DNA of 64,000 bases from Rosistilla oblonga. Its GTDB lineage: Bacteria; Planctomycetota; Planctomycetia; Pirellulales; Pirellulaceae. Below, in pieces: positions 24,564 to 33,761 of the stretch. Each line of letters begins with the position of its first letter. Positions within the stretch are counted from its first letter, which is position 1. Below the pieces are notes generated by a model. That model did not search any database. It saw only the letters and a list, made by a program, of their open reading frames with translations, and was not told the origin of the DNA. The stretch lies in the NCBI RefSeq assembly GCF_007751715.1, contig NZ_CP036292.1, positions 1,860,001 through 1,924,000 on the forward strand, read 5' to 3'. Position numbers and translations under genes: made by a program.

Positions 24564-25739
24564 TTAGTGCAGCTGACGCACTTGGCTCATCGCTTGGTGC
24601 ATCACACCCTGAGCTTTCACGCTGTAGGATTCTGGCGATTGGAAGAATCGTTTCAGCGAATCCTCGCTGGTGAAGAAGAACAGTTGACCCTGGTGGTGCA
24701 GACCAAATTCGCGGGTCCCTTCGACCTGTTCTTGGTTCTCGAAGAACCGCACGACATCCATGCCGCCAAGAGCTGGCGTGTACTTTTCGGGATCGGCCAA
24801 GAACTTAGTTTGCGCTTCGGCACTGGCAAACAGATACAGCTTGCCAAGGTGGATCGCGCCGAATTGCTTGTCGCCGCTAACCCAACGGGTCTCGTCGAGG
24901 ATCGCAACGGGGCAGAACCCATCCATCGCCAGTGGTGGCGTAGCGGCGACGCTTGGCGATTCAGGCTCGGGCGACGGAGCTGTGGGCTCTTGCGTCGCGG
25001 TGGTTGCGGCGAAGCTGTTCGCTTCGATCGATGCAGCACCGCCGTCGTTTTGTTGAACTGGTTTCGATGGAGGCATCGAGATCGCAGCCGAGGCGGGCGT
25101 CACCGAGGGAGTCTGCAGTCCCGAATGGCTCGGCAGTTGGAACTGTCCCTGCGGCGCGTTGGCCGCGACGTTTCCAGCGATCGATGGCGGCATGCCGTAT
25201 CCCGAAGCTGGACCGGTTGGTTCAGCAGCAGGCGGTTGGGCTGCGACGGCTGGTGTTTGCAGCGACGTCGGGCTTGGTGCCGCCGGTGCTTGTTGAGCGA
25301 TATTGGCGGCTGGGTTGGCTGTCGGAGCGCCGATCGGGCGGCCTCCCTTGGCGGCAGCTTCTTGCAGCATCGTGACGTATTGCAACGGTGCCTGAGGGCT
25401 GACGCTGTGAGCGTGCACGGCACCGGAGGCATCGACGACGACATCGGTCGGGAACCGATTGACCTTAAAGTATTCGGCCAGCTTCTTATTGTTGCTGGCG
25501 TTGATCTTAACCGGCACAAATGTCTGGCCGATCACCGCGGCAACCTCGGGGCTTTGGAAAGCGCCAGCTTCCAAGCGGTCGCACCAGACGCAATTGTCGC
25601 TTTCGAAGTGGACCAGCAGCAGCTTCCCTTCGGCTTGCGCCTGTTGGTGAGCGACCTTGAGGTCAGCGTTCCACGGGATCTCCGCTTGAGAGCTGGAGGC
25701 AAATACGAACAGTGCAGTCAACAACAATGCGATACGCAT
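24564..25739 (-). CDS. Exported thioredoxin-like protein with YHS-type domains
   Basis: The 391-residue protein has a signal peptide (residues 1-19, ending SSSQA) and a thioredoxin-like domain of the DUF255/Thioredoxin_7 type with C50-V-W-C53. About 140 residues of Ala/Pro/Gln-rich linker follow. The C-terminal part has two YHS-like repeats: FCPVAILDETRWV..GKLYLFASAEAQTKFLADPEKY, then EFGLHHQGQLFFFTSEDSLKRFFQSPESY. YHS domains often bind metals. The combination suggests an envelope redox or metal-handling protein. The gene stands alone. Confidence 0.82.
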   Translation of the reverse strand: MRIALLLTALFVFASSSQAEIPWNADLKVAHQQAQAEGKLLLVHFESDNCVWCDRLEAGAFQSPEVAAVIGQTFVPVKINASNNKKLAEYFKVNRFPTDVVVDASGAVHAHSVSPQAPLQYVTMLQEAAAKGGRPIGAPTANPAANIAQQAPAAPSPTSLQTPAVAAQPPAAEPTGPASGYGMPPSIAGNVAANAPQGQFQLPSHSGLQTPSVTPASAAISMPPSKPVQQNDGGAASIEANSFAATTATQEPTAPSPEPESPSVAATPPLAMDGFCPVAILDETRWVSGDKQFGAIHLGKLYLFASAEAQTKFLADPEKYTPALGGMDVVRFFENQEQVEGTREFGLHHQGQLFFFTSEDSLKRFFQSPESYSVKAQGVMHQAMSQVRQLH

Positions 25740-26016
25740 CGCGATCCCTCGCGTTTCGTCAACTCTCGTGAATCAGGCACGGTCCTGAATCGTGGATCGC
25801 AATCGCAATCCGTCACTCACTCGAGCCGACTTGGGGTGTGGTTCGGCGAAGCACAACACAACGATTCGTTGCGGATATTCCGACGCCACAGTGGGTATTC
25901 GGCATTCGGAATCGTACTTCTTAAACGGAAAGTATCAATTATGCCGATTGTTCCGCCACACCAATCTCAAGAGGATTTGGGGGCTGTTGAACTATAAGAA
26001 AGAAGGTGGTTAGAAG

Positions 26017-26105
26017 CGGAGCGGACAGGATTCGAACCTGCGGATCCAGTTGCCCGGATCACCGATTTAGCAAACCGGCGCTTTCGACCACTCAGCCACC
26101 GCTCC
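26017..26105 (-). tRNA. tRNA-Ser (anticodon GCT)
   Basis: An 89-nt class II tRNA on the minus strand. The acceptor arm is GGAGCGG/CCGCTCC with discriminator G. The anticodon loop TTGCTAA gives anticodon GCU. A long variable arm and a GGTTCGAATCC T-arm follow. CCA is not encoded. Confidence 0.95.
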
Positions 26106-26517
26106 TGCTAACCAATGCTGAAACTTTGTATCGGATGATCGCCGTTTCATCAGTCGGCTAATTCTTGCGAATCTGTCTAATTTATGCAACCCATCTGCGG
26201 CGGTTCTTCGCGGTGATTTGGTTTTTAAAAATGAAGCTTCCGCCGGCAGTGTCGCTACCGCCGTGGCAGCCAACAGAATCGGGCCTGTTGGCGACCGCCG
26301 CCGACTGCCAAACCGGACGCTCGAGCCCGCCGGGTGATCATTAATACGATCGCTAAATGGGCTCGCACCCAGCGGCGGCATGGTTGTCCAGTTTTCCTAA
26401 ACCGGATAAGCGGAGGGGCGTGCGGAGGATTGGCGATCTTTTTTGAACCGCCACTGGAGAACTGCAGGCCCGACGTTCGATCGCTATTAATCGCGGGAAG
26501 CCCCCAACGTTTCAAGG
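26106..26517. other. 412-bp gap upstream of a membrane-anchored protein
   Basis: No gene is supported. A GATCATTAATACGATCGC stretch and an AT-richer segment near 26330-26460 may hold promoters. Confidence 0.35.
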
Positions 26518-27264
26518 ATGAAATGGCAAGTCCGAGTCTGTCGCGAACAGGCGTTGCTTCTAATCCTTGGAAATTCTGTGCGATCTATCTTGGCTTCACT
26601 GTGTGTGCTTTTACTTGGCATCGTCGCTGCGCTTCCATTTCGCAAGTCGCCGCACCAAGAGGTTGAACCTCCCGCTTTGGAGAGGTCTCAAGTCGCCTCG
26701 TTGGTCTCGCCGCTTGAGGAGATCGACGTCGAAGCAGCGGATCTCTCTGGGCTGAGCCTATCGGAGATGCCGTACGCGATCGACGAGATCCCCAAGCCTG
26801 CCGATTCCCAAGACGGACTGGCTGCGTTTCCGACGCTGCCAAAATCGCGGCGTCCGTTTTCCGAAGGCTTGGTGCAACCGACGCCGATGCTGCCCGATAG
26901 CAACCCGTCGCGTGGGCCCGATCCGATGGACATCGCCAATCGATCGCAAGATTGGAACATCGATCTGCCGCTGAAATATGTGCAGCCGCAGACTGGATTA
27001 AAGGTCGAAGCGATCGCCAGAAAGCCGTTGGCAACGCCGGCTGAAGCGACAAGCGGTTCGCTGTCGTGGAACCCTTCGCCAAACGAAAATCGCCCGGCGG
27101 CTACCGGGATGCGGATTCATCAAGCCGGTTCGCGACAGTTGGGTGAAAGCTCGCAGTCGATCGAGCCAGAGGCGTCGGTCGAACCGACGCAGCAATATCA
27201 GAATTCGCCGCCGCCACAGCAGCGGCCTCGCAAACGCTACTTCGTTTATGAGCCAGCCGGTTGA
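26518..27264 (+). CDS. Membrane-anchored proline-rich protein of unknown function
   Basis: The 248-residue protein has one hydrophobic segment near residues 21-40 (SILASLCVLLLGIVAALPF). The rest is a disordered, Pro/Ser/Glu/Gln-rich extracytoplasmic or cytoplasmic tail ending in QQRPRKRYFVYEPAG. No conserved domain was recognised. The AAGG before the ATG at 26518 is too close to be a normal ribosome binding site, so the true start may be downstream. The 3' end overlaps the 3' end of carA on the other strand by 19 bases. Confidence 0.55.
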   Translation: MKWQVRVCREQALLLILGNSVRSILASLCVLLLGIVAALPFRKSPHQEVEPPALERSQVASLVSPLEEIDVEAADLSGLSLSEMPYAIDEIPKPADSQDGLAAFPTLPKSRRPFSEGLVQPTPMLPDSNPSRGPDPMDIANRSQDWNIDLPLKYVQPQTGLKVEAIARKPLATPAEATSGSLSWNPSPNENRPAATGMRIHQAGSRQLGESSQSIEPEASVEPTQQYQNSPPPQQRPRKRYFVYEPAG

Positions 27265-28376
27265 GCCGAGATCGCTTCTTGGAAGCGATCGAATAGGTAG
27301 TGGCTGTCGTGTGGCCCCGAAGAAGCTTCGGGATGGTATTGAACGCTAAACGCATTGTGCTGGCGATGCCGAACGCCCGCGACCGTGTCGTCGTTCAGGT
27401 TCATGTGCGTGACTTCCAAGCAGTCGGGCAGCGACGATTGCTCGATCGCAAAGCCGTGGTTCTGCGTGGTGATCTCGATCTTCCCGGTCGTTAGATCCAA
27501 GACCGGTTGGTTGACGCCGCGGTGACCAAATTTCAGCTTAAACGCCTTGGCACCACAGGCTAGCGACAGCAGTTGGTGTCCCAAGCAGATCCCGAAGATC
27601 GGTTTCTTGCCGATCAGTTGACGGATCGTTTCTTGAGCCTGCTGCAAAGGCTCGGGGTCGCCGGGGCCGTTGGACAAAAAGATCCCGTCGGGTTCCAAGG
27701 CCAAGATCTCATCGGCGCTTGTCGAACCGGGAACGATCGTGACGCGGTTGCCGCGAGAGTGCAGGTGTCGCGGGATATTCCACTTCATGCCAAAGTCGAG
27801 GCAGACGATGTGGGCGCCGGAGTCGGGCGTTTGCGAATCGGTCCACTGATCCAATCGAACGTCCCAGGTCTCGACCGACTTGGGCATTACTTCGCAGGTC
27901 AGATCGCGGCCGACTAAACCGGGCGAGGCCTTCGCTTTGGCGACCAAGCTCTCGTCGTTCAGATCGGTCGTCGAAAGGATCCCCTTCATCGCACCCAGGT
28001 CGCGGATGCGGCGGACCAAAGCGCGGGTATCGATCTCGGCGATCGCGACGACGCCATGCTTCCGCAGATATTCGGTCAGGCCGCCTTGAGCGCGGTAATT
28101 GCTGTAGACACGGCTCGATTCGCGGATCACAAATCCCGACAACCGCGGCACGAGATGCTCGCGATCGTCGTCGTTGATCCCGTAATTGCCGATCTCGGGG
28201 CTGGTCATCGTGACGATCTGTCCGCGATAGCTCGGATCGGTCAGGATTTCCTGATATCCGGTCATCGCGGTGTTGAAGACGACCTCGCCGTCGACTTCGC
28301 CATCGGCACCGACCGAAATGCCGGTGTAGACGGTGCCATCTTCCAGTGCCAATTTCGCAGGGGCTCGCGTATTCAT
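27246..28376 (-). CDS. carA: Carbamoyl-phosphate synthase small subunit
   Basis: The 376-residue protein has the CarA N-terminal domain (LALEDGTVYTG, EVVFNTAMTGYQEILTDPSY, GNYGIND) and a C-terminal glutamine amidotransferase domain. The nucleophile is C264 in GICLGHQ, completed by H348 and E350 in QYHPEAS. SNGPGDPE forms the oxyanion region. It hydrolyses glutamine and passes ammonia to CarB for pyrimidine and arginine synthesis. carB is not adjacent in the window. The ATG at 28376 matches the family's usual N-terminus; upstream in-frame codons are not conserved-looking. Confidence 0.96.
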   Translation of the reverse strand: MNTRAPAKLALEDGTVYTGISVGADGEVDGEVVFNTAMTGYQEILTDPSYRGQIVTMTSPEIGNYGINDDDREHLVPRLSGFVIRESSRVYSNYRAQGGLTEYLRKHGVVAIAEIDTRALVRRIRDLGAMKGILSTTDLNDESLVAKAKASPGLVGRDLTCEVMPKSVETWDVRLDQWTDSQTPDSGAHIVCLDFGMKWNIPRHLHSRGNRVTIVPGSTSADEILALEPDGIFLSNGPGDPEPLQQAQETIRQLIGKKPIFGICLGHQLLSLACGAKAFKLKFGHRGVNQPVLDLTTGKIEITTQNHGFAIEQSSLPDCLEVTHMNLNDDTVAGVRHRQHNAFSVQYHPEASSGPHDSHYLFDRFQEAISAQPAGS

Positions 28377-28471
28377 AAAGCTTGTATTGGGGTGGGGTTG
28401 GTGCGGCTGCGTTCTCATTGAAACGTATAACCTTTTCCCCACAGCGGCAAGGTGGCGAAGCGGGTTGTCGA

Positions 28472-28747
28472 TCAGCGAAGTTCTTCAAAATCCTCCATCG
28501 GCTCGCCAAACTCCATCACCTCTTCGGCTTCTTCGACCACCTCGGCGACTTCCGCCTCCTCGACCTCCGCAAGCTCACCCTCTTCGACCGGCTCGGCTTC
28601 TTCGATCACTTCGTCCTGGTCGCCATCGGATTCTTTGTCGCCCGGCGTCGCCGGACTGGCAGCAGCACGTTTTTCCAGCATCGCTGCGATCGGAACCGCA
28701 AGCACGATCGAAGCGATAAAAGCACACCAACCGTAAAACCACATCAT
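28472..28747 (-). CDS. Small membrane protein with an acidic tail
   Basis: The 91-residue protein starts at 28747 with MMWFYGWCAFIASIVLAVPIAAML, one transmembrane segment. It then has a strongly acidic Glu/Val/Ala repeat (EEAEPVEEGELAEVEEAEVAEV) ending in FEELR. No function is known. The acidic tail could contact basic partners or bind cations. Confidence 0.6.
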   Translation of the reverse strand: MMWFYGWCAFIASIVLAVPIAAMLEKRAAASPATPGDKESDGDQDEVIEEAEPVEEGELAEVEEAEVAEVVEEAEEVMEFGEPMEDFEELR

Positions 28748-29313
28748 TGCAAATTCGCCAGTACTTCGGATTCGAATCAAGTTGAAAAGCGGAAGTTCGT
28801 TCACCCCGAGGGTGCCTATCGGCCATCGATCGGATCGTTGGATAAACCAGCGGGGATCCGATTTATCGTAATCAAACGCTGGGAGAGCTGCAATTTTTTG
28901 AGGCTCAAATTGCAGGGTGAAGCGATGTTTGCGCATTAGGCAATACGGGTAATCCGGCGTGTGCGCGAGGCACCGCGCAGATTCCCCGCTCACGCGTCGG
29001 GTTCCCGTTTAATCAGTACCGTTCAATGAAGGAGCCTCCGACCGTCGCAATAATTAGCGGCGGGAGGTAGTGGACGAGGTTACGAGTCCCAGCGATTTGG
29101 TCTGATGCATGCTGAAGGACTTGTAGCCTCGTCCACTACGCTTCGTTGAACGGCATTGGCGTTTAATCTGACGCTTCGGTTTGAAACACTGATTTGCTCT
29201 GGCACGAAATCCTATGCGTCCCGAACGACCTGCGGGGCTCCTGTGCAGAGGTTTCTAAAGCCTTACAGTGATAGTCGGATTCGACGCCATCAAAATACGA
29301 AGGGTTGCTAAGT
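28748..29313. other. 566-bp gap containing a large inverted repeat
   Basis: No protein gene is supported. The notable feature is the 23-bp inverted repeat at 29067-29139, described separately. The rest should contain the promoter of the cyclo-ligase gene and that of the small acidic protein. Confidence 0.45.
29067..29139. repeat. 23-bp imperfect inverted repeat (REP/MITE-like)
   Basis: The left arm (29067-29089, starting GTAGTGGACGAGG) and right arm (29117-29139, ending CCTCGTCCACTAC) pair over 23 bases with two mismatches around a 27-base loop. The outer 13 bases are perfect. No T-run follows. It resembles dispersed palindromic elements rather than a terminator. Confidence 0.75.
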
Positions 29314-29919
29314 ATGAATCTGTCTGCCAACGAGATCGCCGAACGCAAAGACGCGATTCGCAAACAAGCCCACGCCAATCGAAAAGGGCAAGCTGACAAA
29401 GAAGCTGTCAGCCAGCGGATCACCGATCGTTTGCACCAGATGTCGCAGTACCAAAACGCGACCGCGGTGATGTATTACGTCGACGTTCGCGATGAAGTCC
29501 GCACCCGGCACGCGTTGCCCGAAGCGTTGGCGTCGGGGAAAAAGATCGTCGTGCCGTTTTGCGTCGATGGCGAACTGGAACTGTTTCATCTCGAAGCGAT
29601 CGATGAATTGGAAACCGGGATGTACAAGATCCTGGAACCCCGAGCCGATCTGCGCCAACTGGCGGCCAAGCGAGTCGAGGTCGCTGAATTGGATCTGGTG
29701 ATCGTGCCGGGAGTCGCTTTCGATCAAAACGGTGGCCGGACCGGGCACGGCAAGGGATATTACGACAAGCTGCTGGAGCACGCTCGCGCCGACACGCCGC
29801 TGATTTCGCTGGCCTTTGAATGCCAGATGTTCCCCGAAATCCCCGTCGCTCAGCACGATATCTATATGGACTTTGTCGTCACCGAAGCGGCGGTTTACGC
29901 CGGTCGCGGCAGAGCCTGA
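29314..29919 (+). CDS. 5-formyltetrahydrofolate cyclo-ligase
   Basis: The 201-residue protein (ATG at 29314) has the family motif GGRTGHGKGYYDKLL, which binds ATP and folate, and VPFCVDGELELF with LDLVIVPGVAFD ahead of it. It converts 5-formyl-THF to 5,10-methenyl-THF in the cytoplasm. An upstream TTG at 29305 is possible but less likely. The gene is followed 117 bases later by an H4MPT-linked formyltransferase gene on the same strand, so folate and methanopterin C1 functions are side by side. Confidence 0.92.
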   Translation: MNLSANEIAERKDAIRKQAHANRKGQADKEAVSQRITDRLHQMSQYQNATAVMYYVDVRDEVRTRHALPEALASGKKIVVPFCVDGELELFHLEAIDELETGMYKILEPRADLRQLAAKRVEVAELDLVIVPGVAFDQNGGRTGHGKGYYDKLLEHARADTPLISLAFECQMFPEIPVAQHDIYMDFVVTEAAVYAGRGRA

Positions 29920-30036
29920 ATTCGCAGCGACGGTTGCGGCTTTAAAACCGCTGCCGACGACCCGGTTGGCTGGCGCTGATCGCCTGCGTTTCGCATCCCC
30001 GTTTCACTTCCCGTTTTGCTGCCAGAGGTGCTTTCC

Positions 30037-30960
30037 ATGCCCGATCTGAAGACGCTTGTCGAAGAGACCTATGCCGAGGGATTTCGCGGGATCTATGGTG
30101 AGGTGCTGATCACAGCGCACGATGAAAAGTGGCTGCGGCACTGCGTCAACGCGGTCACGGGGCATGCCAGCAGCACGATCATGTGCGATTGCGAGGCGGG
30201 CGTCGCTCAGTGGATCGGCCCAGCAGCGGCCGCGGCAAACAAGACTCCCGACGGCCGTCCCGGAGCGATCGTGCAATTCCATGTTCCGCGTTTCCGCAAG
30301 AACCGCGAAAAGCATCTGGAACGCGTGATGCTGGCTCGAATCAGCCAGAATGTACTGACCTGTCCCACCGCCCGCTGCTTCAACCAGATCGATTCGGACG
30401 ACTATTTCAAGCTGGGGCGGAAGGTCGCGATGTTCGGCGACAGGCATCAATTCCGCGACCAACGGTACGGCGAAAAGGGATGGGTTATCCCGATTCTGGC
30501 GGGCGAGTTCTTTTTGTCGCGGCGATTTGGATTCCGCGACGGAGTGATGGGAGGCAACCTGTGGTTCATGGCAGCCAGTGCCGATGCGGCGTTGTCGGCT
30601 GCCGGGCGGGCGGCCGCTGCGGTCGATGCCTGTCCCGACGTGGTGACAACGTTTCCGGGCGGGGTTGCGTCGAGCGGTTCCAAGGCGGGCAGCAGCTATG
30701 ACTTTTTAATCGCTGCGACCTATGCCGAATATTGTCCGACGCTGAAGGAGAAGTTGGGGGACAAATCAAAGGTGCCCGCCGGAGTCGCATCGATCACCGA
30801 GATCATCATCAACGGCAAGGATTTGGATGCGATCAAGGTTGCCACCAAAGCGGCGATCGCCGCTGCCGCCCCGACGCCCGATCTGATTCGGATCACCGCC
30901 GGCAACTATGGCGGGCGGTTGGGGAAAAGCTTCGTCCATCTGCATGAACTGATCGACTAG
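30037..30960 (+). CDS. fhcD: Formylmethanofuran-tetrahydromethanopterin N-formyltransferase
   Basis: The 307-residue protein matches the Ftr/FhcD family. ATCAEGFRGIYGEVLITA-like N-terminal sequence (residues 12-25), PGAIVQFHVPRF, TCPTARCFNQ, AGEFFLSRRFGFRDGVMGGNLWFM and TFPGGVASSGSKAGSSYDF are all typical. It transfers formyl groups between tetrahydromethanopterin and a methanofuran-type carrier. Planctomycetes use this pathway for formaldehyde oxidation or detoxification together with FhcABC and Mch, none of which is in this window. The ATG at 30037 is preferred over 30016 because the family begins close to xLKTLVEETYAE. Confidence 0.95.
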   Translation: MPDLKTLVEETYAEGFRGIYGEVLITAHDEKWLRHCVNAVTGHASSTIMCDCEAGVAQWIGPAAAAANKTPDGRPGAIVQFHVPRFRKNREKHLERVMLARISQNVLTCPTARCFNQIDSDDYFKLGRKVAMFGDRHQFRDQRYGEKGWVIPILAGEFFLSRRFGFRDGVMGGNLWFMAASADAALSAAGRAAAAVDACPDVVTTFPGGVASSGSKAGSSYDFLIAATYAEYCPTLKEKLGDKSKVPAGVASITEIIINGKDLDAIKVATKAAIAAAAPTPDLIRITAGNYGGRLGKSFVHLHELID

Positions 30961-30997
30961 TTCGAACCTTTTGCGGGCGGGTCGATCGGCTAATCGG

Positions 30998-31591
30998 CTA
31001 CGCTGTCGGAGGGGTGGCACTGCCAAACCGCTTCATGCGGTAGGTGTAGATCATCGAATACGCCAGGCAGTATCCGAGCACTGCAACGATCGAAGCCACG
31101 ACAAGGCATCCGACGGTCAACGGGCCGATGATCTCCCAGATGCTTGTCCAATAAAACTCGGTTTTGTTCACGAAGCCTTCGGGGGGATGGTGAAGGCTGC
31201 GCCACCAATCTCGACCCTTGGGCTCGCTGCCCATGATCAGCCGTCCGACTTGGTAGCAGGGGAGGTAGATCGGCACAAAGGTAGCGGGATTGCTGAGCCA
31301 GACGATCGGGATTCCGACCACTTTGTTCGCTCGCAACGCCCAGGCGAGGAACATCACCAGCAGCATCTGCAGGCCGATAGTGGGGGTGAAGGTGACGAAC
31401 AGCCCGATCGCGACGCCTAGTGCCAGCGGGTGAGGCGGATCGTCGGCGTGCAGGATGCTGTGCATGACAAAACGCCGAATGCGGATCCACATTCGGAAGG
31501 TTTGTCGTTTCGCGTATCGGTGCATGCGAAGGTACCAAGCAGCGGCAGAGGGGGTGGGGGGAGAATCGATAGTTTGATACAGCGATGACAC
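30998..31591 (-). CDS. DUF2062 membrane protein
   Basis: The 197-residue protein shows the DUF2062 pattern: PHPLALGVAIGLFVTFTPTIGLQMLL, then WLSNPATFVPIYLPCYQVGRLIMG. A last transmembrane stretch, PLTVGCLVVASIVAVLGYCLAY, follows. Three or four membrane segments are visible. Function is unknown; homologues are often near envelope or lipid genes. A GTG at 31591 is the longest start, with ATGs about 20 residues inside as alternatives. Confidence 0.85.
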   Translation of the reverse strand: MSSLYQTIDSPPTPSAAAWYLRMHRYAKRQTFRMWIRIRRFVMHSILHADDPPHPLALGVAIGLFVTFTPTIGLQMLLVMFLAWALRANKVVGIPIVWLSNPATFVPIYLPCYQVGRLIMGSEPKGRDWWRSLHHPPEGFVNKTEFYWTSIWEIIGPLTVGCLVVASIVAVLGYCLAYSMIYTYRMKRFGSATPPTA

Positions 31592-31839
31592 GATGTCGAC
31601 CCGTTAAGTAATGACGATTGTGCGAATCAGGTCGCGGTTATCGCGAACGATTCCGCAAGCAAAGACTGCGGCTATTAACGACCGATACCATGGAATACCA
31701 CGTCTACCTAAGTCTGGCAGTGATCGATCATCGCGAGCTCTGAAACCGGAACGTGTGGATTTGTGATCACGCAATCGATCCAACGCAACAAACAGCCTTC
31801 AGAGTTCAATTGCTTCTAAGGCAAAGGAGCCTTCCCGAT

Positions 31840-32397
31840 ATGCAAGCTTCGCGAAATTTATTGTTGGCCTTTATCATCATTGGTTTGGCCACGACCGCAA
31901 CTGCTGATTGGGATTCCTTTTGGTATCACAAAAAAGTTGCGATGCATAATTGCAAGATCGACTATTTGCGCAATCAATCCTGGCCACAACCGTTTTTGGA
32001 ACACGACGCCTACAAGACGCGTGGCCCATTTCAAACGATGGCCAATAACGGCTGGCGGCTGCATAATACGCTCAGCCACGAAGTCTTCCGCCCCGACGAT
32101 TCGATCCTGACAGCGGTTGGCCGCAATCGCGTTCATTGGATCGCGACTCAGACCCCCGCAAACCGCCGTCATATCTATGTCTTGCAGGCGCGGACGCCCG
32201 AAGAGACAGAGCGCCGCGTGGCGTCGGTCGAAGACGCTCTCTCGGGAATCGTTAGTAACGGCAATCCCCCGCAGGTCTTCGTAACCTCGAAAGAGCCGAC
32301 GATGGGATCGGGCGAATGGAATGCCACGCTCAGCCGGATGCGTCGCGAGCAGATGGTCGTGCCCAAGTTGCAAGCGGATAACACCGGCACCAACTAA
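31840..32397 (+). CDS. Secreted protein of unknown function (planctomycete type)
   Basis: The 185-residue protein starts at 31840 after AAAGGAG. Its signal peptide is about residues 1-22 (LLLAFIIIGLATTATA). The mature part is hydrophilic with DWDSFWYHKKVAMHNCKID and a PWPQPF-like motif. The middle region (HIYVLQARTPEETERRVASVEDAL) may form an alpha/beta fold. No annotated family was recognised. It probably acts in the periplasm. Confidence 0.7.
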   Translation: MQASRNLLLAFIIIGLATTATADWDSFWYHKKVAMHNCKIDYLRNQSWPQPFLEHDAYKTRGPFQTMANNGWRLHNTLSHEVFRPDDSILTAVGRNRVHWIATQTPANRRHIYVLQARTPEETERRVASVEDALSGIVSNGNPPQVFVTSKEPTMGSGEWNATLSRMRREQMVVPKLQADNTGTN

Positions 32398-32477
32398 GCG
32401 TGCGGTGAGTTGAGAAACAGCAGAGTCCCCGTTTTATGAGGGGGCTGCTGCGAAGCGAGCCACGGTTCTCTGGTCGG

Positions 32478-33572
32478 CTACAGATCCAGACCGTCCAGTT
32501 CGTCCAACAGATTGTCGAGATCGTCTTTCGGTTGATCCGACGCTGCCGATTGACGCTTCGGGATTCCAACTTCCAGGCCAACCGTCGCGCGGCCGGCCAG
32601 CAACAGTTGTTCGTCCCGTTCGCGAGCCGCCGTGGCGATCGGATCTTCATCGGCATCGGGAGCCCCAAACAGCTTCGACAGGTCGATCTTCAAGCCCCCC
32701 GCTTCGACAGGGGCTCCAGCGATTCCCGGCGATTTGTGCTGCGGGAAGATAATCGCATTCTCGGGGCAAACGCGGCTGCACGCCGGACATCCCTTGCGAC
32801 AATTGTCGGGCTGTTCGACAAGGATCGTTTCGACGGTATCGACGCCGTAGACGCCAAACAGGCAGAAATCGATGCATTCCATGCAATTGGTGCAGCGGCT
32901 GAAATCGATCACCGGGTACCAACGGCGGCTGGGCGATTCGTCGATCTTGGTGACCGCACCGATGCCAAATAGAGCGGGTTCGGCCGGGCGGCCGTTGGTT
33001 TCGGGAACCGCTTCGAGAGCCTGGTCGTTGGCGTCGGCATCTCCCGCCAATCGCAGCGACGTCGTGTTTGTCGGTTGCTCGAATCGCGCGGCGGCCGATT
33101 CTCCTGCGGTCCGCGGCAGCGCGGCGATCCGCTGCAGTTCGGCCACGATCGGGTCGGCAGCTTTGGTGACGCGGAAATCGAGGCTGTAGATGATCCGGTT
33201 GGGGCGCGGTGCATGTTCGGCAACACGCTCCTTCTCCTCGATCTGCGAATCCTCTGGCTGTTCCTCTTGATCGTCGTCCTCGTCGTCGCGGACCAACGCG
33301 ACCTCGCCGAATTGGCCGCGGACGCCGCCGCGATCCAAGATCCAGTGGGCGGCGCGTTCGTAGACCCACGACAGCACGACCATGTCGCCGGGGATCGATC
33401 GCATGGTCGCCAGGCTTTCGCCGGCCGCAGCGAGATCGTACAGGTGTGGAATCAACAGCACGCTGACTCCGTCGATCTCCGCGGCCCGTTGGGCAACGGA
33501 TTGTTCGAGCCCCCGTTTCTGCGGATTGCGACTCTGCCCCTGCGAGATAACAACGGTCAACGGATTGGACAT
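32478..33572 (-). CDS. Protein with two [4Fe-4S] ferredoxin motifs
   Basis: The 364-residue protein carries two CxxCxxC...C clusters: C227-C230-C233-C237 (CTNCMECIDFC) and C258-C262-C265-C269 (CRKGCPACSRVCP). The second has a CxxxC opening spacing, unlike a plain bacterial ferredoxin. The N-terminal 90 residues (LTVVISQGQSRNP..ISWVYERAAHWIL-like) form a separate alpha/beta domain. An acidic linker, DDEDDDQEEQPED, joins them. The tail is acidic (DDLDNLLDELDGLDL). It would carry electrons in the cytoplasm; partner unknown. Convergent with the preceding gene. Confidence 0.8.
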   Translation of the reverse strand: MSNPLTVVISQGQSRNPQKRGLEQSVAQRAAEIDGVSVLLIPHLYDLAAAGESLATMRSIPGDMVVLSWVYERAAHWILDRGGVRGQFGEVALVRDDEDDDQEEQPEDSQIEEKERVAEHAPRPNRIIYSLDFRVTKAADPIVAELQRIAALPRTAGESAAARFEQPTNTTSLRLAGDADANDQALEAVPETNGRPAEPALFGIGAVTKIDESPSRRWYPVIDFSRCTNCMECIDFCLFGVYGVDTVETILVEQPDNCRKGCPACSRVCPENAIIFPQHKSPGIAGAPVEAGGLKIDLSKLFGAPDADEDPIATAARERDEQLLLAGRATVGLEVGIPKRQSAASDQPKDDLDNLLDELDGLDL

Positions 33573-33761
33573 TCGACTCTTACGAAACGGAATTCGATCG
33601 GGCGGGAAATTGTTCGACGGTCGAAGCGGCTCTGTAAAAGCAGGCCGCTAACCGACTGGCCAGTTTAAGCCAAACCGCTCCCGCTTGCACGTCCCGGCAT
33701 CCGTTGTGCCCCGGGCAAATCGACGTAAATATCGACGGCACCAAAACTTGCCCGCGGCGGC

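Noticed and set aside
24567-25997. 476-codon plus-strand frame opposite the thioredoxin-YHS gene
   Set aside because: Antisense shadow; the minus strand has a signal peptide and CxxC domain.
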